Assembly: GCA_015680685.1 (NCBI GenBank)
Contig: MNCI01002801.1
Location: 7,782 to 46,235 of the forward strand
Direction: 5' to 3'
Source: Gnetum montanum
Lineage: Eukaryota; Streptophyta; Gnetopsida; Gnetales; Gnetaceae
Length of the DNA stretch: 38,454 nucleotides
The notes under the pieces are model-generated. The model was given only the letters and a program-made list of their open reading frames with translations, was not told the DNA's origin and did not search any database. The position numbers and the translations under genes are program-made. Positions 8,826 through 19,880 of the stretch are shown here, in pieces (the stretch's first letter is position 1; each line of letters begins with the position of its first letter).

Positions 8826-11800
8826 ACGCCTTCAAAAAATGCATCACCAGTGATCCTCACTCTGTGTTACAAGATTGGCGATCTGACTCTGTTAATGCTT
8901 GCAACTTCACTGGAATTCAATGCTCTTCTGCAGGCAGAGTCATTTCAGTGAAGCTTTACTGCAATGGTTTGGAGGGATCAATATCTTCGGCCATAGCAAA
9001 TTTATCTATGTTGAAGGTGTTCAATGTTTTCAACAATTCTCTGTCCGGCTTCATTCCCTCTGAGCTTGGTAAGCTTTCGCAACTTGAGCAACTTTCACTA
9101 GCTAACAACATGCTTAAGGGTTCAATTCCTCCCCAGCTGGGCAATCTTTCTTCACTGCAGTTTCTTGCTCTTTGCGTGAATTCCCTTGACAGCACCATTC
9201 CTGGTTCTCTGGGAAGGCTAAGTCGGCTCAACATTCTGTACCTCTGCAACAACTCGTTCACAGGTCCCATTCCTTCACAATTGGGCAACCTCTCTTTTCT
9301 TGAGGAGCTTGCTTTGTCAGACAATTATCTGAATGGCACCATTCCTGCTTCTCTGGGAAAGCTCACGCAGCTCAAGGTAATGTACCTTTACAACAACTCT
9401 CTCAGCGGTTCAATTCCAGAGTCTTTTGATCAACTCAAAATGATAACCGAGCTTGAGCTCTATGAGAACCATCTGAATGGCACCATTCCTGCTTTTGTTG
9501 GAAACCTCACCCAGCTCAAGCTACTGTACCTTTACCGTAACTCTCTCGTCGGTCTAATTCCCAAGTCCCTTGCTCAACTCAAACACATGACCGAACTTGA
9601 CTTTTCGTATAACCATCTCAGGGGCCTTGTTCCGCATCAGTTGGGCAACCTTTCTTCCCTTGAGTACCTTGATTTGGACACCAATTCCCTCCAAGGCACT
9701 CTTCCCAGCTCCCTAATGAACTGCACTTCTCTCACGAAGTTATATTTATCTTGGAATGAGTTTGAAGGAATGCTGCCAGCATCAATAGGAAGATTGAACA
9801 AATTGCAAGTGCTCGATCTCGCAAAGAACTTCTTCAGGGGAAACATTCCAAAGTCCATGGCCAACCTTACTTCTTTAACAGAGATGAATCTGAATTTTAA
9901 CAGTATGCAAGGTACTCTCCCTGCCTATATCTCTACCTTCCCCAAATTAAAATATCTGTCTTTTGCAGTTAATCAATTCTATGGAGCAATACCCGACTCA
10001 TGGATGAACATATCGTCTCTTATAAAATTAGAGATTAAAGACAACTCTTTGCAAGGAACCCTTCCTAACTGGCTTGGCAATCTTTCTCAGCTGCAATGGC
10101 TTCACTTGGGTCACAACAACTTTACAAGTGAGGGAACCAACTATGATCAATCCATTCCCATTTTAAAAGCCCTCTTCAGTTCTAGGCGGTTGAAGTACTT
10201 AAATATGGGATACGTAAATTTACAAGGAATCTTACCTTCCAACATTGGTTCTCACTGGCCAAATCTTGAACAACTATTTTTATATGGCAATACCATCTAT
10301 GGCAGAGTTCCCTGCAGCATTGGAAACCTGTCATCACTTTATCAGCTTGAGTTACAGAGAAATGTTTTAGATGGCAACATCCCGTCACAGATGGGCAAGA
10401 TGAGTTCTATTCAATATATTGACCTCAGTCACAACAAACTGCAAGGCAACATTCCAAGTGAACTGGCTCTTGCAAACACCACTCTTACTTACCTTTATCT
10501 CCAGCACAATAATTTATCGGGCCCCATTTCTCCCACAATAGGTGAGTTGGCAAATCTGCGTAATCTGAGCCTGAGTATGAACTCATTTGCTGGGAAAATT
10601 CCTCCTGAGATGGGTAAATGTTGGCTACTGGAAGATCTGGATCTTTCAGCAAACAACTTGTCCGGAGAAATCCCACCAGAGGTTGCTGGTCTAAAATATA
10701 TTATATTTGGATTCAACTTGTCCAGAAATGCTTTAACAGGGAGAGTGCCTGACGATATAGGAGGTATGCTGATGGCCCAGTATTTTGATCTCTCAAACAA
10801 CCATCTCAGAGGGAACATTGGCATTCACATTGTAGAATGGTTAAACGCGGTGGAGGTCAATCTCTCTTTCAACAACTTCACCGGAAATCTGTCAGAAAAA
10901 ATTGGTTACAAGTTAACACAGCTTCAAAACATGGATCTCTCCTGTAATTCTTTCACAGGAGTAGTGCCCGAGTCATTGTCCAACCTTTCTTATCTACAGT
11001 TTTTGAATTTCTCCTACAATAATTTTGAAGGACGCATACCCTGTAGACAGGGCATATTTAAGAATCTCAGTGAACGGTCTTTCACCGGAAATTATTTGCT
11101 ATGCGGCGGATGCTTTGGTCTCATGGAATGCAAGATAGGAAAACACCATACTTCTCACAAGTTGAGCATTCTCAAAGTAGTGCTGATAATCATCACCTCC
11201 TTGTGCGGGGTTCTTCTTCTCGGTCTTTCCATCGGGATCTTATTGAGAAAGTGGAACAGTTTTAAATCAACTTCATTTTTAGTCCTCAACCTCCACAATC
11301 AATTCATGAAATTATCAATGGAAGATTTACAAAGAGCCACCCAATGTTTTAGTGCAGCTAACTTAATTGGCCAAGGAAGGTATGGGAAGGTTTATTATGG
11401 AACATTAAGCCAAGGGCAACGAGTAGCTGTTAAGGTATTCTTACCCTTAAATGAAAATAGATCTGAAACCAGTTTTAGGAAGGAATGTCAGGTATTGGGA
11501 AAGTTGTGCTATAGGAACCTTATCAGGATTTTAACTGTGATTCATTCTGGTGATTTCAAAGCCATAGTCATGCCATATATGAGCAATGGTTCTCTTCATT
11601 CACTTCTCTATGATCAACATGAAGGACAATTTAGATCATTATGTTTGCAAATGAGGTTACGCATATTGAAACAGTTAGCTGGGGCACTCAATTATCTTCA
11701 CCATGATTGCAGCCCGACAGTAATTCACTGTGATGTTAAACCACATAATGTATTGCTGGATGAAGACATGACAGTGAAGCTTTCTGATTTTGGCATAGCC

Positions 11801-12526
11801 CATTTTGTGGCACAGCAGTCAGCATGTGCACCATCTTCATCATCAGATGCAATCAAAGGCACTCTAGGATATGTTGCTCCTGGTATATATTTATATATTC
11901 AACTAACGTTTTAGCCGTGTTTTGGTAATTTTAATATTTGAGGGCAATTTATCATTTACCTTTAACTGTATATCTCTACTAATATATTGCTGCTGCTTGT
12001 TATTGTGGTAGAGTATGGAATTGGCGGAGAGCTATCGATTAAAGGAGATGTTTATAGCTTTGGAGTGGTAATGTTAGAAGTCATGACCAGAACAGAACCC
12101 ACACATGATATGTTTGGTCCTCATCTCACTTTGCCAGATTGGGTGTCTACGGTGTTTCAGACAAGCATAGAAGAGGAAAAAGTACAAAAAATTAAAGGTA
12201 TTTTAACAAAAGCAAATGACAGCAGTGAAGGGATCCAAATTCAGAAAGAAAAAGATTTAGAGGCAGTTGAAGGTATACTGAGGATAGCCCTGATTTGCAC
12301 AAGCAAAAATGTTGTATTGAGGCCATCCATGAAAGAGGTGGAGTCAGTTTTGTCCATGATATACGATTCATACACATCTTTGTCATTCACAATTGATGTT
12401 GAAAATCGGCCTGGACTTCCCTTCAATAATTCGGATGAAGTGGTAAAGAAAGTTGAAACACAGCGACCACTAAACAACTATGGGAAAGCAGAAATACAAG
12501 AGGTATCATCCAGCTCAACCTTTTAA
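8693..12526 (+). CDS. LRR receptor-like kinase, class XII type, non-RD; join(8693..11882,12012..12526)
   Basis: This is a plasma-membrane receptor kinase of 1,234 residues when the intron 11883-12011 is removed. In order: a hydrophobic signal peptide (about residues 1-29); an N-terminal cap ending CNFTGIQC; roughly 26 extracellular leucine-rich repeats with many N-x-L-x-G-x-I-P signatures and N-glycosylation sites; one transmembrane helix (about 829-851); and an intracellular Ser/Thr kinase. Kinase landmarks are the loop G893-x-G895-x-x-G898, VAVKV with Lys914, HCDVKPHN (1012-1019), DFG (1032-1034), APE across the splice site (Glu1064), DVYSFGVVMLE and LRPSMKEV. HCD replaces HRD, so it is non-RD, as in FLS2, EFR and Xa21, which sense microbial patterns; the ligand here is unknown. 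The start ATG has A at -3 and G at +4. The frame is fully intact among decayed transposons, which suggests selection. Confidence 0.93.
11883..12011 (+). other. Intron of the receptor kinase gene (129 bp, phase 1)
   Basis: The donor is CCTG|GTATATAT and the acceptor is TTGTGGTAG|AGTATGG. Joining completes GAG (Glu) of the APE motif and leads into YGIGGELSIKGDVYSFG. Both sides then form one frame of exactly 1,235 codons including the stop. The interior is AT-rich, as expected for a plant intron. An intron in this part of the kinase domain is common in class XII genes. Confidence 0.92.
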
Positions 12527-12739
12527 TGATTTTGCTTTTGCTTTGCTTGCATCTTTGCCCACAAAAGTTTCAGCTTCCCAATAGTAAACAGTATAGAACG
12601 TATCAGTTGTTAAAAGTTTTACTTTCTTCTCATGAACTTCTTTTTATGTAGAACCTAATTTTCCCCCAGCAGAATGCTAGTATTTCTGGTTACTGAGATT
12701 TGTTAATAACTTTTACTATAGAAATTTTTCACTCTATAC

Positions 12740-12745
12740 AATAAA
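12740..12745 (+). terminator. Possible poly(A) signal of the receptor kinase
   Basis: AATAAA lies 214 bases after the stop codon in an AT-rich stretch. Position and context fit, but plant signals are loose, so this is only a candidate. Confidence 0.35.
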
Positions 12746-13955
12746 GTAAATAGCAGATCTGGCAAGTTGGCAAAGGAAGAAAATTTTTTTCAAAGGGAAA
12801 GGAAAACTTACATACTGTTACCTGAATGGTGACCTCTGTTAACATTGAAAATGCTGTTGGCCTCGTTTTTCCAGAATGTTATGTTATTGAACGGATTCAG
12901 TAAAATAGCTAATCGATCAATAGAAAAGCAAAATTGGTAGCATAGTATAAAGAAATTGGTACTGCTTTTAACAAATTTGAGACTTCATTTCACCAATTTG
13001 TTGCGGGAAATGACAAAAACTATCGGTCAAATTTGGTAGCATTTACATATATATATATATATATGATCTTTTCGTATTTCAATTTAAATACGACTGAATG
13101 CATTAGTTGTAGCCGGGTTAACTTTATCTCATGCCTTTACTATTTTATTTTATTAATGCCTTTAAGAGACATGATATGTTTGAATTTCTGATTCAATTCA
13201 TGTTCACTGTTCTTTAAAGCCTAACTTGAAATTTGAAATTTTTGATTAATATTCACTTGAGCAGAGAAAAATTCTTGCCATGAATTTTAAAGAAAAATAA
13301 TGCACATTTCTGGCTAGGAAGTAATTGATGAAATAAGACTAAATAAAAAAAGAATTTACTCAAAACATAGCATGGGAACACAAAATGATTTTACAAAGTT
13401 GAATTTTAAGAAACAGTGATAAAATGTGACAATAGTATTACGAAGAGATAATATCATAGTGTTGTAAAGGTGGTTATTTTATTAGCATAATATCATCTTG
13501 GTGTGAGCCTTTTGTCATCTAAAGCATCACTTTTGTGCATGGATCAGTGATATGGAGTGAGATAAAGGTGTGAAAGACTCCCCAAAGAACATGCAAAAAA
13601 AAATGTATCACAATGCTCACATTGCACCTTCTTCGAGACCTTTTTTTGTATTTTGTGCAATTTCTATCTTTTAAATATATAAGTTTTGTTATTTGATGAT
13701 GCTTTCAATTGAAGCAAATAATGAAACCAAGCAAAATTTAATGGCTCATGGTACATTGTAATAAATTTAATAGCAAAATTTAGGGACTTTTTAATTTTTT
13801 AAAAAATATAATATTACTACATTTCACTCTTAAAAAACACATTTTTGTGAGAGAGGTCTCAGGGTAGTGGTTCCCGTGGTTCCTCCCAATAGTTTAGGGG
13901 CCATGGAACACTTTGATGTGCCCTTGAGTAGCATTGGAGTGTTAGAAAACCCATC

Positions 13956-13978
13956 CTGGCTTGGTGGTACCAAGCCAG
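13956..13978. repeat. Perfect 10-bp hairpin, 3-base loop
   Basis: CTGGCTTGGT, spacer GGT, then ACCAAGCCAG. The stem is exact. It lies in a slightly GC-richer patch (13850-14060) of unknown origin. Confidence 0.75.
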
Positions 13979-14281
13979 TAGTAGGACACCCTTCTGTTGC
14001 TTCCCCTTCTTAGTCCTCTTCATACTTACCCTCGCTTGGAGAACTATATGGCCTTGATTCTACGATGGTCGCAGATATGTAAGCAACTCACTTACTCCTT
14101 GCTAAGATTATAAAATAAAACTACAAGAGTTCAACTACACTATTAACCAAATGGTGCCAAATATGTGGTGGGTGCTCGCATATTTATAGGCAAATGCACA
14201 CATTGCATTGATGGGGATGTGTTAACACGTTTAGTTATGTGGATGGCACTAAATCAACACATCTAGAATGTGTTGCTGATT

Positions 14282-14325
14282 AATGCATCAACATGTCCTC
14301 ATTGACATATACATGTTGATGCATT
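14282..14325. repeat. Perfect 15-bp inverted repeat, 14-base loop
   Basis: AATGCATCAACATGT (14282-14296) and its exact reverse complement (14311-14325). It could be the core of a small foldback element; no flanking duplication was found by eye. Confidence 0.75.
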
Positions 14326-14811
14326 GTTAACAAGGATGTGTCAATGAAGTTGCAAGACATATAGGTCTCATCAATGTGCCTAGCCAAGAATATTTTTTGT
14401 AAGAAAAGATTGCTTAGGTCTCTTGAAAAAGATACCATTCTAAACATTACGCTAAAATAAAAATCTCAACTTATGTAACATTAGAGTCAAATCTTTTTTA
14501 TCAAGGAAGATTGAAATGTAATAGTCATATTAACCCATGTAGTTAAAGTAAAAATAAATACTCTTAGGCAAAAAGTAAAATGAAAATTTCATCCAACCTA
14601 TATAGTTGTAATAAAGAGTTCTCATTAGTAGAATTGCAAGTAAACTCTAGATTGAACCATTCATACTATGTACAACATTAATAATTATGACAACTTGTTG
14701 GAGAGAGAAAAGCCACATCCATTTATGAATGATGAATAGAAAAGAATTACGTAACATCTTTTGTGAATTACCAAGAATTAATCTTATTAAAAATGCATAG
14801 TGCATAGTAAT

Positions 14812-15003
14812 TAAAATCCTATGGTCAAGACACTTACTTTCAATTGGAAGGTTGTGGGTTCAATTCCTGCCTTGGTTATAGGTGTGATAGAAGTGCAGTA
14901 GTCTTGTGGTAGGAGACTCTTGTTTGGTGGGTCACATCTAAATTGTTGTGGTGAGGGAATTGTGCTACTAGCCACTATATTCATTTGTTTAAAAAATAAA
15001 ATT
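14812..15003 (+). mobile_element. Candidate tRNA-derived SINE
   Basis: GGTTCAATTCC (14857-14867) matches the internal B box of RNA polymerase III promoters. It lies about 35 bases after a weak A-box-like GGTCAAGACACTTAC. About 130 bases of non-tRNA sequence follow, then an A-rich end (TTTAAAAAATAAAATT). That layout is the one known for plant SINEs. The A box is poor and no certain target-site duplication was seen. Confidence 0.4.
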
Positions 15004-15741
15004 CTAGATACTTTTTTACATTGCTTTTAAGATGAATTTAAAATTTTCTTATCATTATTAATGTAACCCTTCAAATTCATATATCTAGTTTTATATCTTC
15101 TTCCCATTTTTCATAACTAATTATCATCCAACAAACAAGCTTTTTCACTAGGTCTCAAGCAATAACCAATGCTAACCCTTTCACATTTTGCCTTTCAAAA
15201 AAAATGATAATGCATCCATTAAGCTTCTCATTTTTGTACCTGCCTTGACTAATTTATAAGTGCACATCATGGTATCCCATTACAATCATAGTGTATTGCA
15301 TATATTATTATTATTATTATTCAAAAATTTGATATACTAGTAATTTTAATTGCAACCTTTATTTTTCAAAAATCCTATCCATCACTAATTTTAATTGCAA
15401 CCCTTATTGGTACTTGTAGTCTTATAGCTATCTGTACTCCAATTTCTTGTTTTCTTGTTGCGATGATACAACATGTTACTTTAAAGCTATATGATCCTAC
15501 AAAACATTTGTTACTAACTCATTACACACTTTCTATTGCTCATGGACCTGAGTATTAATGAAACGACTCTAGAACATATAGTTGCCTTTCTTTATTATTA
15601 CTAAGAGCATTATGTCTGAATTACCATAAACTTGATTAGCAACTGTGGTTCATGGGTTCTGATGAACCGTGATATCGCGTCCGCGATATCAGATTGACCA
15701 TGCGATATTGGATACCCGATATCACAGCCCATCTCCTTGCC

Positions 15742-15749
15742 TATAAATA
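15742..15749 (+). promoter_or_regulatory. TATA box of element 2 LTR
   Basis: TATAAATA inside CCTATAAATAAGAGG. The LTR at 23149 has the same CCTATAAATAA at the matching place (23346-23356). Transcription would start about 30 bases downstream. Confidence 0.65.
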
Positions 15750-15871
15750 AGAGGCAGTGCCCTTGGTTTCAATAGTTAGAAGTTAGTCCCTTAGCCAAAC
15801 TCTTGCCATTTTTTCCCTCCAAAGTTAGAATTATTTCTACGTGCCCGTAGTAGGAGTCATAGAGTGAACGG

Positions 15872-15925
15872 ATCTTTATTCAAGCATTGTGTACCTGAGC
15901 ACACTTTGTGTACGGCAATAAAGAT
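15872..15925 (+). terminator. LTR poly(A) signal in a conserved stem
   Basis: ATCTTTATT (15872-15880) pairs exactly with AATAAAGAT (15917-15925), putting AATAAA in a stem. The LTR at 23149 keeps this pairing (TCTTTATT 23480-23487 with AATAAAGA 23525-23532) although the loop differs. Confidence 0.55.
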
Positions 15926-16468
15926 GAACTTTATGATAGACCTTGCAGCATACAGAATAGATTAATTAGTGTTAATTATTATTTAATGCTTTCATAGTTA
16001 ATTAATGATTTCTCTCACACTACAACTCTCTTAGTTAAATACACTTAGTATGACCGCTTCGAGTATGCGTGTAGCGCTTGGCAACCCAATAACGATTAGC
16101 GTTTGGTAATCCCAGCAGTGTTGCATTGGTTCAGGATGTGTACGGCAAGTGGGAATGGATACTAGTGTTACAAGTACCTAGAATGTAGTTAATGAATAGT
16201 TAAATTAGATTAGTTACTTAGTTATTTCTCTCTCCCCTCCTTATTAGTGTAGGATATAAAACACATAAAATCCATAAAAATCATAGGCCTCAAGCTTTCT
16301 TAACCATACAATCGTGACATACAAGTAAGTTGAGGAAGACAACGATTAATCAACTCATTATTGTTTCACACAAGCGCATAGGCACTTAGTCCTTGGAATT
16401 CGACCGGATCGTGCATGAAATGCTCGTATTTGTATGGTTGAGCGTAGGGGTACCTCGCCGCTCATCAT

Positions 16469-16486
16469 TGGTGTCGTTGTTGAGGA
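16469..16486 (+). promoter_or_regulatory. Element 2 primer binding site (tRNA-Asp type, decayed)
   Basis: TGGTGTCGTTGTTGAGGA, one base after the LTR end. Compared with TGGCGCCGTTGCCGGGGA it differs mostly by C-to-T changes at CG or CC sites, as expected from decay of methylated DNA. Confidence 0.75.
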
Positions 16487-16599
16487 CTTAGTTGTTTGTG
16501 CGCTAAGTAGAACTTAGGAAATCATTTACATCGTTGGAATGAATACTTAGGATTGATTAAGAAAAAGATAATAGTACATTGCACACCGAACAAGACAAA

Positions 16600-17460
16600 A
16601 TGTCTTCTTCTTCACACAAGAGCACTTCACCGCCTAAGAATAACACAAGAAGCAATCGGCGACAAGTTACAAATGACATTGATCCGCTAGTTCCTCAATA
16701 GTTTTGTGTGGTGTATGTTCATCCTGATGAATATGTACCCGAATTCACCTTTATTCTCCACCAAGATGAATAGCTGCATTGGTGCGACTTGGAGGATAAC
16801 ATAGTGTTACCTCCTGATCGTTCAGTCCCAAGTATGCTTCTTCATGCTCTCACACGAATAGGCATGCAACACTTACACACAGAGTACATTGCGCAGGACT
16901 ATGATTTGAGAGAAGTTATGGACTTATATACAGATAATGATAGTGGATGTGAGATCTGTCAATATGACCATCCTAAGGGATGTTGCCCTATGATCTCACA
17001 TCTACAAGAGTCTAGGGTTTATGCACTTAATCCACGTTTAAACAAACAGCAAACATCCCGGTAGTTACCTTATCCCCAAGGTAACCCAAGGCAACCCAAG
17101 GCAGTTCCACCAACCTTTAACATATTATCTGAGTGGAATCCACCATAACCAATTGAGCAACATCAACAGTGGCAATACCCACAATCACGAAGAATTCCAC
17201 CACCAAGGCAACAATATCCTTACCGACAACCTGACCCATATGGATATTACGTGCAGCATCCAATTTCTCCACATGACTTTGTTGGTCATGTTGCTCCCCA
17301 ACACCACTACCAAGCCTGCGAATACTATAGGACTCCTTCTTCTAGGGGCAACATTCCACAAGTATACCATCCTTCCAATTCGACTACGTCTCTCCCACCA
17401 ATAGCTCCATTACCACCTGCTCCAGCAATGCAAGGTGAACTCTCTGCTCAGCCATAGCAA
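16600..17460 (+). pseudogene. Element 2 gag, internally deleted and broken
   Basis: It starts at ATG 16600 with MSSSSHKSTSPPK, has the conserved block YVPEFTFILHQDE and DLEDNIVLPPDRS, then at about 16905-16918 jumps to VMDLYTDNDSGCEICQYDHPKGCC. In element 1 these blocks are about 1.4 kb apart, so the hydrophilic part and most of the capsid-like core are gone. A Gln/Pro-rich linker (17050-17460) follows. Stops at PQ*F, DE*L, SR*LP and QP*QC interrupt it. This copy cannot make a particle protein. Confidence 0.85.
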
Positions 17461-18249
17461 TGCAATGCCACAAGGGCTGTTAATCCACAACCTACTTTTG
17501 GTTTTGACAACCATACTAAGAAAAGATCTTTCTTCAGAACCAACAATCTAACTAAGCCCTTGTAATCCCAAGCGACTGAGTCTTTGGACGCCTCCATATC
17601 AACTAAAGCTTCAGAGCCCCCTTCAAACTTAACACCGCATTCAACGCATATGGTCATGTTAACACGTGCCATTACTAATTGGATCAAGGTTGACCACCTT
17701 CCCAAGAAATTCTCTAATCCTGGGAATCCCCTAATATATCTACAAATCGCTGAGAATGAGCCATGTAAAGCTCTTTTAGATTCAGGTTCTGGTGTCAACC
17801 TAATATCCCAAGAAATGTATAAGGCTTGGAACTTGCCTCCATTAAAAAAGAGCAATGTTCATTTAGAGTTGGCTAACCAGTTCATCACTATTCCCTTGGG
17901 ATTGGTAAAGGACATTGTTACCACTGTTTGTGGATGGTCATATCTAGTTGACTTCCTGGTGATCCAAGTGAATAATAGTAAGGGGGACTTCCCAACCATA
18001 ATGAGAAGGGCATGGCTAAGCACTATCGATGCATGCCTAGGTATCCGCAATCTTTCCTTAGAAATATCTAAGGAAAAAAATTTTGGAAAGATCGATAAGA
18101 AGAAGGTTCCATGCATCGCATACAGTGACACAGGGTGCAATTGCGTGCAGAGATCATGGGTTGTGCAAAGTTTAACATTGCCTGCATGCAATCAATGTGC
18201 ACAAATGATCAACATACAAAGGTGCCTATATGCAGCAACCACACGATAA
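17461..18249 (+). pseudogene. Element 2 aspartic protease region
   Basis: An open stretch of 221 codons (17584-18249) follows a short linker containing NPQPTFGFDN. The catalytic D-S-G-S is kept (17779-17790) in LLDSGSGVNLISQEMYKAW. The segment ends with YSDTGCNCVQRSW and an AACNQCAQ-like tail, then runs through a stop into the RT linker. It is the best-preserved part of element 2. It would mature the gag-pol precursor. Confidence 0.85.
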
Positions 18250-19880
18250 GAAGACACGCAGTGGCTGATAGCTGATCAAGAAAGTAACTCAGTAATATGC
18301 ATGGAACTAACTGAGGGTTTGACTTGCGCTTACATAGATAGCATTGATGCATTAGAGCAAGTCCACTACTAGCTTCCCAATCCTAACTTAGAAAACATCA
18401 ACTGGGGGAAGTTGGAAATTCCTAAAGAATTTAAACAAGAGCCCCTAGAGCTAAGACCATTACCCACCGGTATGGAATACACATTCCTTAAGAATGGAAA
18501 ATCGGTAATCATCAACACAAGGCTTGCCCCACAACAAAAAGAGAGTCTGCTAAAGGTAATAAAAAAATGGTCAAAAGCCTTCGCCTCGTCATATCTGAAA
18601 TTAATTGGAATAGATCCTAGGATATGCCAGCATAGGATTTACACTAACTCCTCCATGAAGCCTCGAAAACAACCACAGAGGTGATTGAACCTAAAGTTGA
18701 AGCAAGTAGTAAAAGAAGAAATCGAATAGCTTCTAAGGGCTAGGTTCATATACCCCATTGCTAATAGCGAATGGGTTAGCCCCTTGGTAATCGTGCCTAA
18801 AAAGGGAGGCAAATGGAGGGTGTGTATAGATTTTAGGCTACTAAACATGGCAACATTCAAAGATCACTNCTTTGCATACAAAAAAATGTTGTTTGGCTTG
18901 TGCAATGCCCCTGCCACGTTTCAATGCTTAGTTCTAAGCATATTCCAACAGTAGATAGGAAATGGTGTGGAAGTATTTATGGATGACTTCTCCACTTATG
19001 GAGCAAGTTTTGATCAAGCCTTGGACTAGTTAGAGCAAGTGTTGAAAAGATGTTTAGAAACTAATCTAAGGCTCAACTGGTAGAAAAGCCATTTAATGAT
19101 CCAAGAAGGCATAGTGCTTGGGCATAAAATTTCACATGCAAGGATAGAGGTAGACCCTGAAAAAATTAAAGTCATCCAAGGAATCACCCACCAACTGGAA
19201 ACTATCAAAGACATTTGGTCATTCCTTGGATGCGCTAGCTACTATAGGAGATTCATAGAGAACTTTTCGAAGGTTTCCAAACCATTGGTAGAGTTAACAA
19301 AAAGGATGTACCCTTCGAGTGGACTAGGGAATGCGAACTAGCTTTCCAAACTTTGAAGCAGAAGCTGGTAGAAACACCCATTATACAAGCTCCTGACTGG
19401 TCCAGGCAGTTCATATCATGACTGATGCCTCCAACTATGCCTTAGGAGCCATACTTACATAGTTAGATGATCAAAAATGTCCTTATTACATCCACTGTGC
19501 AAGTAGAAGTATAACTGGTGCACAACTTAACTACATTACTACAAAAAAAAGAATTAATGGCTATAGTGTTTACACTAGAGAAATTTAGGCACTATGTATT
19601 GGGGTACAAAGTATTCATACACACAGATCATAGTGCAATCTAGTTCCTCATGAATAAAACAATGGTAAGCCCTTGTATTATACGATGGCTGGTAATCCTA
19701 CAAGAGTTTGATCATCTAACGATGATCGATCATAAAGGCACCAAGAACGTAGTTGCCAATCATTTATCTCAGTTACACTAGGACAGCAAAGAGGATGAGT
19801 ATCCTATTTCCAATCAGTTCCCTGATGAGTTCCTCTTTGCCGATGTAGTGAATGACCAATCACCCATGGAGATGAACTAG
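18250..19880 (+). pseudogene. Element 2 reverse transcriptase and RNase H, broken, with a gap
   Basis: Landmarks are LIGIDPRICQHRIY (about 18600-18645), VPKKGGKWRVCIDFRLLN (about 18795-18850), FGLCNAPATFQ (about 18893-18925), FMDD (18976-18987) and the RNase H block FRHYVLGYKVFIHTDHSAI (about 19585-19645). At N 18869 the sequence jumps from ATFKDH to FAYKKM. Nearly 50 codons present in element 1, including the FLDGYSGYNQ motif, are absent. Stops include EIE*LL (18727-18729), FQQ*IGN (18952-18954), LD*LEQ, NW*KSH, T*LDDQK (19460-19462) and SAI*FLM. The first, second and fifth are shared with element 1. Confidence 0.9.
18869..18869. other. Single N hiding about 145 bases of RT
   Basis: The flanking translation jumps from FKDH to FAY, where element 1 has almost 50 further codons. 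The N therefore marks a collapsed gap, or a join between two different copies. Confidence 0.75.

Larger units (their letters stand above)
12527..15659. other. Intergenic DNA without a recognisable gene
   Basis: AT-rich sequence between the receptor kinase and element 2. It holds a (TA)n run at about 13047-13064, an ATT run at about 15305-15320, two hairpins (13956-13978 and 14282-14325) and a SINE-like patch near 14812-15003. No frame longer than 60 codons looks like coding sequence on either strand, and no tRNA or rRNA gene was seen. Confidence 0.7.
15660..16467 (+). repeat. Element 2 5' LTR (808 bp)
   Basis: It begins TGATGAACCGTG and ends CTCATCA, directly before the PBS. The first 60 bases hold repeated GATATC, including the perfect palindrome GATATCGCG-TC-CGCGATATC (15671-15690). 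A TATA box (TATAAATA, 15742-15749) is followed about 175 bases later by AATAAA (15917-15922). The start, the end, the TATA/AATAAA spacing and the U5 end match the LTR at 23149-24123. Confidence 0.85.

Noticed and set aside
8956-10824. Minus-strand open frames opposite the receptor kinase
   Set aside because: They are shadow frames of LRR repeats with low-complexity Ser/Leu content and no domain.
15640-15664. Target-site duplication for element 2
   Set aside because: The five bases before the LTR (GGTTC) have no matching copy after the LTR at 24123, which continues into element 3.
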